A program made the position numbers and the translations under genes. A DNA stretch of 64,000 bases from Acheta domesticus (Eukaryota > Arthropoda > Insecta > Orthoptera > Gryllidae), in the NCBI GenBank assembly GCA_031308135.1, contig JAHLJT010009436.1, positions 138,282,303 to 138,346,302 of the forward strand. Direction: 5' to 3'. The notes beneath the pieces are model-generated. The model did no database searches. It was not told the DNA's origin and was given only the letters and a program-made list of their open reading frames with translations. Below, in pieces: positions 13,437 through 24,525 of the stretch; position 1 is the stretch's first letter, and every line of letters starts with the position of its first letter.

Positions 13437-14071
13437 GTAGCAAGCAATCCTGCCACCACTTTTTCAGGGTTTTAAGGAAATCTAGAAAAGATTTAATGTC
13501 ATTCATTTTAAAAGTGGCAAAGAGAATATGAGAATGTTCTTTAATGAGCCCGAAATTAAAGAAATGTTGGACTTTTATGAAAGTAACAAACTAAAGTCAC
13601 ATTTTCCTGGATTAATGCATCTAGCTCCTTAGATGGCAAGAGATATTTAATATTTGAATCGTTTCTGCTAAGATCAGAATCTAAACTATCTTGTGTAATT
13701 AAAAATTCCTTAAATAGTATCTCTCTTTTAATTGTAACTGTTTATGTAAAACCGTGGCTTTAGAATAGTGCAGCTGTAAAAACTCCTCATCGAGATGCTT
13801 TATAAAATTTCTAAACTCGCTTGAAATGATAAATTCCATAATTTCAAAAGCATTTAAAAACTGTAGACACCGTATGTAGTATTTCTTACAAGAATTGTCT
13901 GTCGTACCGCTTTCTGATGATGAAGTAGACGTTAAGAATCAAAATGAAAATAGTAGTGAATTTAGCCTGAGTAAATCTACACATGGAAGAGTGTTACATT
14001 CCTTTTTGTGAAAAATTGGATGGAGAACAATATGGTATGCTCAATTGCATCCCGATGACCGTTCTTTAATT

Positions 14072-14345
14072 TTTATTTCGAGCAGGCCACTTCGGACCAC
14101 GTAGAGATGCTGAGAATAGAGTTCATCAGGAGGAGATCAGCATTACTCTGGATCCGATTGTTACTTCCCAGGCTTGGTAGCTCTAGGTATGGAAAATGAA
14201 TGATGGTCAGAGTGAGGGGTGAAAGGACACACATATGACATACACAAGTACACCCATGCCCGAGGAGGGACTCGAACCCAAGACCCTGCGGTGCAAGATC
14301 GCCACGACACTACTGTTTTAGCGATTTCGGCCACGGGGCCGGCCA
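14072..14345 (-). mobile_element. Full-length tRNA-derived SINE with target duplication
   Basis: Minus-strand reading starts GGCCGGCCCCGTGGCCGAAA. It has a tRNA-like head with B box GGGTTCGAGTCCC (complement of 14,269-14,281), a non-tRNA body, and an A-rich AAATAAAAATT end. The flanks carry GTTCTTTAATT at 14,061-14,071 and 14,346-14,356, an 11-bp duplication. It is inserted in the outer hAT-like element. The same family is cut by the right edge of the window. Confidence 0.75.
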
Positions 14346-15034
14346 GTTCTTTAATTATTAATTCATTAATTTACAATATATCTCCTAATTGACGTTAATC
14401 TTAATTTCAATAAAAAATAGTCGAATTTGTGTGATCCCTAACATTCAATGATCCCAATGATCCCTAACATTCAAATTTCGCGCTCAAGTCGGCACAGGTT
14501 AATATCGACATATTGTGATGAAATTTTATTTTCGAGTTAATCTGACCAAATGGAAAATATTTAGGGGGTGAGCCCAAAAAAAACTGCAAAAAAATTTTTT
14601 CGGGCAATATAAGAGACACCCTAATGTACATGCTTGCAGGTACCGCCAACATTTAAATCGTGCGTTTGGACTGCGGTCGTTGGCAGTGTCGAATGACTTA
14701 CACTTGGGTTTTTATTTCTTGGCGTGTGGGGGCTTGTCTTCACGATGGAATATCACACCGTATTAAGTGTATTTCTCCGTCGTGCCGTTAAAAGTCGCAT
14801 GATCACTAGCAATGCTGGATGTAGTAGCAATCAGACGACTCCTAGCGGCATGCCAAGAAATAAAAACCCCAGTATAAGCTATTATTTCTATAATTTTAAA
14901 TTTATTTGCTTTTTTAAATTAATTCACGTAGTATTGTAGGCTAGAGCGTTTTGATTTTTGTTTTTCGTTGATAAAAAGATAATTTACTTTAGCTAATTTA
15001 AAAAGTTTGTTCTTTCTGTTGTGCCATAGCACAA

Positions 15035-15195
15035 GTTTTCCCCTTACTACATCCGTAATCGTGCCAGAACTCTCCCATGTTAAACCCCACACTCATCCCT
15101 TCTAGTTCCCTTCTAAGAGGGAAATTTGTTAAAGAAACGTGGTTATTTGTTTAAAAATGTATAAAGGTAATTTGCAATGTACCAACACAATATCA
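15035..15195 (+). repeat. Family C repeat, copy 2
   Basis: Collinear with 10,255-10,435, ending in the same ATATCAAATAAAAATAAAA tail. The family B repeat starts directly after it. Confidence 0.6.
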
Positions 15196-15196
15196 A

Positions 15197-15925
15197 ATAA
15201 AAATAAAACTAGTGGTGCTACAACAGCACTTACTTTCCCGTATTAGAGGAAACAGCTAAGTAGTACTGTAATATTGCACTTTATGCGCTACTAACATCTT
15301 CGCTTGGAACTCACTATTTCCATTGCAGTGTTGTCAGAACTATGTGAATTCTACAACTTCACAAAAATAGAATGCAAAAGTTTTGTAACCCTGTATTGGA
15401 AAAAGAAGCCTGATACCCTGGAAATATAGAAATGCCTTCCATTGGGCCATGATTAGGGAAGAGTATTTTAAAACCATGCAACAAATTCTCTACTCACTAC
15501 AAATGGTACAGCATTTGGTGCAAAACTAAATATTTGCCTGCAAATATCAACATAAATTAGACAATTGTAACTCCTTTTCATACAGCTCCATTAGGTCACA
15601 ACAATGACACTAATTCACAGATATTCGCGAGCGCAAAGTGAATTCCATTGTTGCAGACCCTACATTGTCGCTATTCTGAGAGCTATTAATTCTTTTTACT
15701 TATTTCAAATATTTCAAAATAAATAATTTCTAAAATATTAATGTGTAAGTCTATAACAAAGTTCGAATGTAAGAAACGAAGAAAGAAATCATATACAAAA
15801 TTGCACATTCTAATTTACGACGCATCCAGCTGTCCGAAGCGCAGTAAATTTACAGCGGCCTATTACGTTTGTCACAAAATTAAAGAAAAACTACTCGTAT
15901 TTTGAAAAAATTAAGCATGACCGTA
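15197..15925 (+). repeat. Family B repeat, copy 1
   Basis: Collinear over about 700 bases with 30,590-31,310. It shares AACTATGTGAATTCTACAAC, GGAAAAAGAAGCCTGATA and ACTACAAATGGTACAGCATT. It begins ACTAGTGGTGCTACAACAGC then TTTCCCGTATTAG, nearly the same terminus as family A, although the interiors differ. No coding capacity is visible. Confidence 0.7.
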
Positions 15926-15959
15926 TTTATTTTATTTATTTATTTGTCAAAAAACAGAA

Positions 15960-17545
15960 ACAGAATGGCACAGACTTTCCCGTATTAGTTTTCTATTTTC
16001 CTGGGTTTTCGCTAGCTATTCGGAATTGCCACATACTCTTTCTTGCCAGCTACCATCTATCATCGCCAAAAGTACATTTTTTTGTCATTTTCTTAATTTT
16101 TCGGTTTCCTATTGGTAGAACAGAAACATTAATTTTAGAATATTAAAGAACACAAAAACCTAGCCGTAAATGGCAATTTTCTTTTAAAATGTATGTGCCG
16201 TTTAAGAGAAAATGGCGTTTTAGCACTACTAAAAATGCGAAATTTGAAGCTCATTTTCACAGAAAATTTTTGAGTTTTCAAAATACTTTATTTGAAGTTA
16301 TTTGAAGCACTTACACTCACAAACATAATCATCTTTACAAATTGCGGATAATGTGCATATTAAAGATGTGAGAGATCTTTCAAAAAATTTACATTTATAT
16401 AATTTTTGAAAAAAATAAAAAAACTCAAAATAAACTTCACGCTATACTAATTAGTGTAATTAGCACTATCCGTTACAAAAGTTTCAAGAAAAGAATTGCA
16501 GCCATATACGAGAAAATGACGTTTGAGCATTTCTGAAAATGCCGAAATTTGAGCTACTTTTCACAGAAAACGGTAGTGTTTTCGAGAAACTTTACTTGAC
16601 ATTATTTAAAGCATATATACTCGTAAATATAATAATGTAAACAAATCGCCGATAATGTAAATATTAACGACGTGAGAGACAAGTAAAAAAATTTACATTT
16701 TGGTAATTTTTGAAAAAACCAACCGATAGACCAAAATGGCTTTTATGTCATTGATAGAGTACATTTACCAATATCCCTACCAAAAGTTTAAAGAAAAAAT
16801 TTGGAGCCGTTTTTGAGAAAATCTTGTTTTTGTAATTTTTTAAAATTGCACATATTGCACGCAATATTGCACGAAAACTACCAAAATTGTGAAAAACATT
16901 TACATGACTTTTATTAAAGAACTCAATATGCAGAACAAATTTTATTTGAAGAAAAAATCTCTATCTTCAATTTTGTAGTTGGAGAAAGACGCCGAAAAAA
17001 ATTCAAACTTTCACAATTTTCAAAAATTCAGAGCTGTACGTGAAAATCGGACCTATGCCATGTTAAAAAGTGTATTTTCCTCTATTCATACAAGAAATTT
17101 AAAGAAAAAATTTGGAGCCGTTTTTGAGAAAATGTTGAAAATCCCCGGGGGGCTTCATATAAAGTACCCCCAAATTTTAAAGAATCTTTTTCAAAATCAC
17201 AAAGCTTTGACTAGAATCAGATCGACTGGGGAATATCAATTTTGAAGAAAATCGACCGAACGGTTTAGGCGCTAGCGTTGATCACAGACGGACAGACGGA
17301 CGGAATGCCGTCAATCGATTTTTAAGTATAAAGAAGCAACAAATCATGGATTTTGACCACACCACGAGATAGAGGATATTTTTTCTTAATTTAGCAACTG
17401 GTTTTATCCACTTATTCGTTTTCACGGCCCGGCAATTAATTTTTTTTCCGCCGAAAATAGGCCATTTTTTCGAGCAGCATTACATAACTTTCCCTATACT
17501 ACGAATATCACTCCGTGTATACGTACGTATACGGGAAAGTAAAAA
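15960..17545 (+). repeat. Family A repeat, near full length
   Basis: A repeat of about 1.5 kb seen nine times in this window (2,215; 15,960; 21,694; 28,233; 39,968; 41,452; 47,147; 59,290; 62,868). One end reads (ACTAGTGGTGCTACA)GAATGGCACAGACTTTCCCGTATT. The other is a near-palindrome containing CGTATACGTACGTATACG between inverted GGGAAAGT/ACTTTCCC words. It also carries a short GACGGACAGACGGACGGA run (17,287-17,304). Many AAAAATTT-rich stretches are self-similar. I see no transposase and could not fix a target-site duplication, so the class is open. The 88-codon frame at 16,979-17,245 is probably not a protein. Confidence 0.75.
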
Positions 17546-17569
17546 TAGACTCCGTGAATCACATAGGGA

Positions 17570-18860
17570 TTATAATTCGTTAATACTAATAGTAACAATA
17601 ATAATATATTTATTTGACTACAATTGGCTGATTGCCAGGTGGTAACAATAAGTCTATAGCTTTGCAATACATCTACATTTACAACTTAAATTTAAAAAAA
17701 CATTTAGAACAGAACACAATAAAAGAAATTACAACTACTACTACGTCATGTGACGGAACAATACCATAGCTTTCTCTAGAGACCCATGCAAGATCAACTG
17801 TTAACATTAACAATACTTTTAAAAATGTACACGAATATACACACATTCATACATACACCTACATACATACATACATACGTTCATTCATACATACATACAC
17901 ACATACATACCAATATACACCTATACACGAACATACATACACACTTTCTCTACTTATTATACATGCCTACATTTACATAAAGAAACAAACACTTAGTTAC
18001 ACAATATACATGCATAGATGTACATATACATTATCATAAACATATATAAAGTTAGATACAGGATTATACATTTTTTTAAATTCAGAATCATAATGTGGAT
18101 TTTTTTTAAGTTAGCTCTTTAAACATCCGAATTAGTTCCCCACACACTCTCTCACTTCACTTCACTTCACGACAGTACACTTTCACCATATCTTTCTTCG
18201 GTTATTCCATATAACTAATTGATGTAGCTTTCCACTGCACGGCACTACACTACACTTAATTTATAACTCACCCCACTATCTACATTAAAATTTACTTGAA
18301 ATACGGATCAATGCAATTGTGGCTCATCTGTGCTATACGGTTGAATACGTCCTCTACATGTACTTATTCAGTCTTCTTCTGAAAACACCAACAGAACCAG
18401 GGAAAGGCTCTAAGACTGCTGCAGGGATTCATTCCAATTTTTAATCGTACGATTTACATATGAATATTTCCCTACGTCGGATATTTGCCCTTTATTTTTT
18501 ATTTTGCAATTGTGACATGCAATTGTGAGATGCAATTTTATTTTGCGTTGTAAATAATTGAGGCGCTCAGAATAATAATGGCAGATCCCAACCGAAGTTC
18601 GTTTCGAGAAAAATGACATTTGTGTGTTCACTTTCAGTTCGGAGAACTTTTTGAAGGTGTAATTTGAAGGTTTTCATTTCATTTGATATTTCAGCGTATG
18701 ATAGGTATACGGCAGGAGTTTACCGTGATACTTCTGAATGAAAGCACGTGGTCGGTTAGGATCTGCCGTTATTATTCTGAGCACTTTAAATATGTGAATA
18801 TGTAGGTCAAAAGGTTCATCCTTTTTTCGCATATCCCTTCTTGGAGTTTATTTTTCGGCA
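17570..18860 (-). pseudogene. LINE 3' fragment
   Basis: On the minus strand at 18,631-18,410, a DVGKYSYVNRTIKNWNESL block matches the C-terminal 'VGKYSFVNRTIRDWN-LP' signature of insect RTE/CR1-like LINE reverse transcriptases. The reading then breaks. The rest toward 17,570 is a 3' UTR holding an ACAT microsatellite (17,820-17,960) and ends in TATTATTATTGTTACTATTA-type simple sequence. Confidence 0.6.
17820..17960. repeat. (ACAT)n microsatellite
   Basis: Imperfect CATACATA/ACACATAC repeats. They create a spurious His/Ile/Tyr-rich open frame on the plus strand. Confidence 0.85.
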
Positions 18861-19139
18861 TTGTGTCACCAGTTTAAGAAAAGTGACTTTTGATTCAAAT
18901 GGTTTAATCATATACACCAGTAAATGTTATATAACACATTTGTGGCGAATGACTTAGTGAGAACATTTATCCAATACGTGACCATTCAGTAGAAGGATCT
19001 GGTTGAGATCACAACCAAAGAAAAACACATTCAACCAATTTAAGGAGACAAATATTTACCGGCAACGATAATTTCATTCCTGAGATCAGCTTATGGCGGA
19101 AAACAGGAGTAGTAAGAGTTTCTGCTGCGGTAGGTAACG

Positions 19140-19400
19140 CCTTGTTGGCTGGAGAATAGGGTGTGTGTTACGTAAGAGGAGAACCCGTTCTATTTGCTTC
19201 AAATGCTTATATTTTGATCACATAAGTCAAGCGTCCAAGATCGCTTGTCACCGATCAAATTTGGGAGTGATTTGCGGCGACTTCGCAAAGCTTTGTACAA
19301 AAGCTTCAACGTGCGTACTTTGTGTAGAAAAGGGTACAGAGAGCAAACATACTATCGGATGTAACATGTCCATTCTACCCAAGATCGATAAACGTAGTAT
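19140..19400 (+). pseudogene. LINE ORF1 (gag-like) zinc-knuckle relic
   Basis: The frame at 19,165-19,473 holds CFKCLYFDHISQ and, 35-45 residues later, CVLCVEKGTESKHTIGC. The spacing and residues match the tandem CCHC knuckles of ORF1 in R1-like and related insect LINEs (CxxC...GHxxxxC pattern). Some cysteines and the Gly before His are lost, so binding is unlikely. 19,475-20,930 shows nothing else I can support. Confidence 0.55.
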
Positions 19401-20929
19401 CTGTCAATGGGAATCATTCAGCACAACCTTAACCACTGTGAAATTGATCATGATGCCCGGGTATAATATATGAAGAGTGGGAGACAAGTGTCTCTATTCT
19501 AAGTGAACATTGCAGAAACCGCGACGATAGATCGTGAGCATCAGACCACCACCGCAACGAAGCGGAAATTTGGGCATGTGGAAATCTCCCTTGCAAAAGA
19601 TATCTACTAGATCCGAAGGTGCTTTTGACCCCTTTGAAAATAGATAGTATCTTCAACTATTTCAGCTCACTAAATATTAGGTTCGATTAATTTAGTCTTT
19701 TATGACGACCATTGAGTCTTTGATGAAAGAATACACAGCTGATGCATGAATAACACACAACCCAACGTGATGCCGGGTTCAACGCATGAACCATACAGTG
19801 AGGTAGTTTGACAACAAGCAGGCAACGTCGATCTGCGCCTATATCTCTCTTGAACTTCGTGCTTGTCAACATCGAAAATACTCTCACCTTCCGCAGTGGT
19901 GGTGTGCGTTTTGCGGTAGACTTAACGTTTATGATAGCTTGCCGACAACGGATGTACATTGGAGAGTAAGTACACACTATGCTCGCAGTGATCAACAGGC
20001 TGTTCTGTAAGAGGTGCATAAATACAGAAACATGTAAATGTTAGAGATGTAAAGGATGAAAGGATGGAAAGAAAGGTTTTGGTAAGGAAATGCGACTGAC
20101 GAGGAAGTATTCCCACTTTGGAGAAGATAAAGCAGAAATAAAGGTGTCCAAGTTATTGTTGGAAGGACAGATCTTGTGATACAGCAATGCTCAAGAGATC
20201 GCAGGATTCAGGAAAGTAAACACCTTTGCGCCAAACGCATGTGCAAACCCATCGTAAGATATACCATACGCTAATTTCTGGTCAACTCAAATTTGCTTCG
20301 TTTGCAATATTTTGTGAATTGTATTTCTTCAAAAGACGTAGGCATCATAAACTAAAGATATAAGCAAGTTTTTTTTCATACTTTAAGGCCAGATGTCGAT
20401 TTAGCCGCGATCGCTATAGCATTGTCTATTCCTGGCTAAGGTGTACACATGACTTGCGTCGGTTTGAATCTTCATCTAAAACCGTTCTTAACTGCTATGT
20501 CCCTGGTTAAATCGGAGGGAGAGGCCGGTGTAAAGCAAAAGGTGGTTAGACCGCACCAAAGCTGATGGGACATATACAGCTATTTGGTTTGCTAACCAAC
20601 GGTTTGCGCTTTGTAGCGCATTAATAGCAATTATTTTGCAACACAACAATTGTTTAGGACTACAAGTTGCATAAACATGTTTCCAGAGGGCTGCAGCGGC
20701 TCCTATGCGGGCACGAACGTGATAACAATGGGCGAGAGTTATGCGCATTGTTCAGTAGTTATGCGCATCAGTAGTATACGTTTCCGTTGCGGCTATCATA
20801 CGCAACCAATCTTTATGAATTAGTTCTTTAAAGAATGAGAATTTCATGGAGACTAGGCGAATAACATTTTGACTTTAAAAATATGAAGGATTTGTTTTAA
20901 AAAAAAACGCATCTAAATATTCAAGTCAA

Positions 20930-21090
20930 ATGCAACCCGCAACACTTGCCAAAGTTTTCGTCGTATAACTCCTAAATAAAGCTTTCTAGGGCATTAAAAA
21001 TTACAATTTGGCCTCAAAGAAATGTTTCTCACACCCTAATATACAAGATGAGATATTCCTCGACATTGAATTAAATTTTCGATTTCGCGC
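20930..21090 (+). repeat. Family D repeat, copy 1
   Basis: Shares CAACCCGCAAC, ACAACTCCTAAA-like and CCTCAAAGAAA(T/C)GTTTCTCACACC blocks, in order, with 37,368-37,545. Class unknown. Confidence 0.5.
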
Positions 21091-21693
21091 ATCAATACTA
21101 TGAAGGCCAACTGAATAATTCAGCCTTTGCTACTGGTAGCCATGTTTGTGACGACATGCTTAGAAGGCTTAGATTTCTCAAGCTTTCTGTATACACCGTG
21201 GTTTGTGCTATCTGACGAGGTTTTTTTGCATAATCATTAATTCAAGGTTTGCTCTCCCGCAACAACTAGAAGTATTATTATAATTGCTTGATACCTATGA
21301 AGATCTGTCTTATGCGTGTAGTGAAACCATTCAATTAATGTTTTGCCTTGGTCTGTAAGTGCTATGTGCTTAACTGTGGAGGGATGTGGGTGTACAGTGA
21401 AGAGTAAAGACTTGTGGTTTACCTTTACCAGTATTTTCGTTATCACCAGTGATTCACTGAAATTTTCAAGTCAGCGGGTTCAGACACGTAGCTTTCTCAA
21501 AAGTCAAAAGCTAATATTTTTTGTGACTATCACGAAAAACTAAAAGCTAACTGTCAAAAAATTTTGAATAATTACTTCAAAATACTGAATAATTACTTGT
21601 CTTTAAAGAAGTGTGGATTATTTCAAGAAAACTCTCCATAATACTGAATAAATCTTAGTTGAAAATTTATTTTAAACGTCAATTGCATTTTTT

Positions 21694-23145
21694 TACTTTC
21701 CCGTATACGTACGTATACACGGAGTGATATACGTAATATAGGGAAAGTTATGTAATGCTACTCGAAAAAATGGCCAATTTTCGGCGGAAAAAAATTAATT
21801 GCCGGGCCGTGAAAACGAATAAGTGGATAAAACCAGTTGCTAAATTAAGAAAAAATATCCTCTATCTCGTGGTGTGGTCAAAATCCATGATTTGTTGCTT
21901 CTTTATACTTAAAAATCGATTGACGGCATTCCGTCCGTCTGTCCGTCTGTGATCAACGCTAGCGCCTAAACCGTTCGGTCGATTTTCTTCAAAATTGATA
22001 TTCCCCAGTCGATCTGATTCTAGTCAAAGCTTTGTGATTTTGAAAAAGATTCTTTAAAATTTGGGGGTACTTTATATGAAGCCCCCCGGGGATTTTCAAC
22101 ATTTTCTCAAAAACGGCTCCAAATTTTTTCTTTAAATTTCTTGTATGAATAGAGGAAAATACACTTTTTAACATGGCATAGGTCCGATTTTCACGTACAG
22201 CTCTGAATTTTTGAAAATTGTGAAAGTTTGAATTTTTTTCGGCGTCTTTCTCCAACTACAAAATTGAAGATAGAGATTTTTTCTTCATTTCTTTCAAAGT
22301 TCATTTTGGAATATTTTTTCGTTTTTTAGAAAATTACACAAACATGTTTTTCAAGGATCTCTCACACCGTTAATATGCAAGTTTCCAGCAATTTGTGAAT
22401 AGAATTGTATTTGTAAGTTGATGCACTCTAAATGACTTCTGAAGATGTTTTTCGAGAACTAGAAAAGTTTTCTATGAAAAGGAGCTTCAAATTTTGAATT
22501 GGATAAAGTTTCTCGAGAACTCAACCGTTTTCTGTGAAAACTAGCTCAAAATTCCGCGTTTTAAGAAACTCTTAATTACCATTTTCTCATTAATGTCTCT
22601 AAATTTTTTCTTCAAACTTTTCGAACGGATAGTGCAAATTGCACTATTTAATATGACGTGAAGTTTGTTTTGATTTTTTTGTTTATTGAAAAATTACACA
22701 AATGTAATTTGCTTGAAAGATCTCCCACATCTTTAATATGCACATTACCAGCAATTTGTAAACATTATGATATTTGTGAGTGCATGTGCTTCAAAATATT
22801 TCAAATGAAGTTTTTTGAAAACTCAAAACTTTTCTGTGAAGAGCTTCAAATTTCGCATTTTTAGTAGCCCTTAAACGCCAGTTTTCTTAAAAACGGTACC
22901 CAATTTTTAAATGCAAATTGCCATTTAGAACGCGATATTAGTGTTCTTTAATATCTAAAATTAATATTACTGTTCTATCATTAGGAAAATGAAAAATTAA
23001 GAAAATGTCAAAAAAAGTACTTTTGGCGGTGATAGATGGCAGCTGGGAAGAAAGAGTATGTGGCAATTTCGAATAGCTAGTGCAGACCCAAGGAATTAGA
23101 AAACTAATACGGAAAAGTCTGTGAAATTCTGTAGCACCACTAGTT
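21694..23145 (-). repeat. Family A repeat, inverted copy
   Basis: Opposite orientation to 15,960-17,545. The outer part (21,700-22,282) is almost identical to the complement of 16,950-17,532; the 88-codon frames in the two arms translate to exactly the same residues. The rest of the element has diverged as much as other copies. The two copies face each other across about 4.1 kb. Confidence 0.8.
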
Positions 23146-23599
23146 CAATTCCATCGCAGCCTGCATGTCACCGAAACGTAGGGCGCACTTCAAAGATTCG
23201 AAGCTCTGCGGATAGTAAGTAGACGAGGGAGGATAGTAACGAGATTCGCAAACAGCGAATGTAATTCTCGGGGCCAGATGTCACAATAAGGATCAGACGG
23301 CTGAATGGGTGGCGCAATTGCAGGGTAAATCACACACAATTCAGAACTGTAGCAATAAGCACCACACTTCTGTCAATTCATAATTATACTCTTTGAATTC
23401 GACAAAAGTAGAATGCTATGAAATATTAAAAACACCAAAACTAAGATATTCACTGCGCTTGGGCTAACTTTAGGCATATTGTAAATGGTATTTTTATTCG
23501 TGTGAATGTGTCATTTTGGGTTCGGATTAATTCAACGTTTTCCAACTTGCGATGCTCGCAGACACGAGCCTTGTTGTTATTTATTATCCACGCTTGAGG

Positions 23600-23775
23600 G
23601 ATAAGGGAGATATGAGGCGATGTGCCTGCCTGAATTTTCTTTCGTCACATAGCTACAGAATATTGCTGAGACAATTGCAATGGGAAGCTACAATACTATT
23701 TTGCCTCGACCGGGAATCGAAAGCGGGATCATACTCTCCAGCACGTAGCTAGCTTCGCTGTTCCTGAGCCATACA
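23600..23775 (-). mobile_element. tRNA-derived SINE fragment
   Basis: Complementary strand near 23,775-23,700 shows a tRNA-like head (TATGGCTCAGGAACAGCGAA, then a B-box-like TTTCGATTCCCGG). A non-tRNA body follows. It differs from the SINE family at 14,072. Confidence 0.45.
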
Positions 23776-23879
23776 AAGGATGACAACTAGGTACTAGGCT
23801 ACTTTTGAAATTGGCTCGCTACGGACAGCTGGATACCTCATCTTTAACATGTACCAGTACTGTAGTTTGGAGCTGATAG

Positions 23880-24139
23880 TGCGCTAAATGCAACGCTTGT
23901 TGGTGGTATGCACAAAGCGCGCGGGGCGCGGGCGCTGGCGGTGGTGGGCTGGTGTGGGTGGCGTCGCGAGGGCTAAACGAAGGATTGTTCCAGTGGTGGA
24001 GCGTAAGCGTGGTGCTTGTTGGTGTGTGCAGAAGGCGCGGGGCGTGGGCGCTGGTGCTGGTGTGCGTGGCGGGGCGGAGGTCCAACGAAGGATTGTTCCA
24101 GTGCTGGAGCGTGAGCGCGGTGCTTGTTGGTGTGCGCAG
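23880..24139 (+). repeat. 108-bp tandem array over the gene 1 exon 2 acceptor
   Basis: The unit contains GGATTGTTCCAGTGCTGGAG, a T/G tract, the acceptor GTGTGCGCAG and the first about 50 bases of exon 2. The word GATTGTTC recurs at 23,983 and 24,091, exactly 108 bp (36 codons) apart. A more degenerate unit starts near 23,888 and has lost its AG. The intact upstream acceptor (AG at 24,030-24,031) would extend exon 2 in frame by 36 codons with no stop. Confidence 0.85.
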
Positions 24140-24399
24140 AAGGCAGGGGGCGTGGGTGCTGGTGCTGGTGTGCGTGGCGGCGCGGGGGCTGGTGCGGGCG
24201 CAGCAGTGCCGGCGCGTGGCGGCGAGCGTGACGGTGGGCACCAGCCGGAACGCCTCCGGCCACTGGGAGGCGCAGGTGGTGCTGCAGCGCCGGTCGGAGG
24301 CGCCCGGCCGCGGGGCGGGCGAGGTGCGGCTGGAGGTGGAGCCCTCCACCGCCATCTGCGGGGGCGCTCGCGTCGACGCTCTCACACTCACCATCAAAG
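24140..24399 (+). CDS. Lectin gene 1, exon 2 (signal peptide and N-terminal domain)
   Basis: Starts after GTGTGCGCAG; reading is (GG)A-AGG-CAG-GGG, giving a GRQGAWVLVLVCVAARG hydrophobic stretch and predicted cleavage before QQC. It ends ACCATCAAAG|GTGAGA. From GGCTGG near 24,188 to the end it is base-identical to gene 2 and differs by one base from gene 3. It is GC-rich and CpG-rich, unlike exons 3 and 4. Confidence 0.85.
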
Positions 24400-24477
24400 G
24401 TGAGAGACAAACTACACAACTAACGCAAAATATACCAATTTGTCTTCAAGCTTTAGACACTTATTGGCAGATAAACG

Positions 24478-24525
<48 letters not shown>

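Larger units (their letters stand above)
11079..14623 (+). mobile_element. hAT-like DNA transposon with 8-bp duplication
   Basis: Degenerate terminal inverted repeats of about 200 bp begin TAGGGGGTCCCTTAT on the left and, complemented, TAGGGTGTCTCTTAT on the right. Both share an inner ACTTGAGCGCGAA block. Both ends are flanked by ATGTACAT (11,071-11,078 and 14,624-14,631), an 8-bp target duplication as made by hAT transposases. Frame-broken coding relics on the plus strand include LFDIAHPNDLQMITLEED-like residues (about 11,690-11,740) and a second stretch at about 13,460-13,630. Two later insertions interrupt it, a hAT at 12,026 and a SINE at 14,072. Confidence 0.7.

Noticed and set aside
16979..17245. 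88-codon open frame, repeated identically at 21,989-22,255 on the other strand
   Set aside because: It lies inside family A repeats, is AAAATTT-rich, is not kept open in other copies of the family, and looks like no known protein. The identity reflects near-identical DNA arms.
17786..17980. His/Ile/Tyr-rich frame
   Set aside because: Translation of an ACAT microsatellite.
19165..19473. Zinc-finger protein gene
   Set aside because: The Cys/His pattern matches LINE ORF1 knuckles, key residues are lost and no neighbouring exons are visible.
23888..24521. Long GC-rich frames on both strands around exon 2 of gene 1 (also at 43,846-44,184 and 58,281-58,999)
   Set aside because: Only the frame with signal peptide, splice phases and lectin continuity is supported. 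The others are shadows of GC-rich repetitive DNA.
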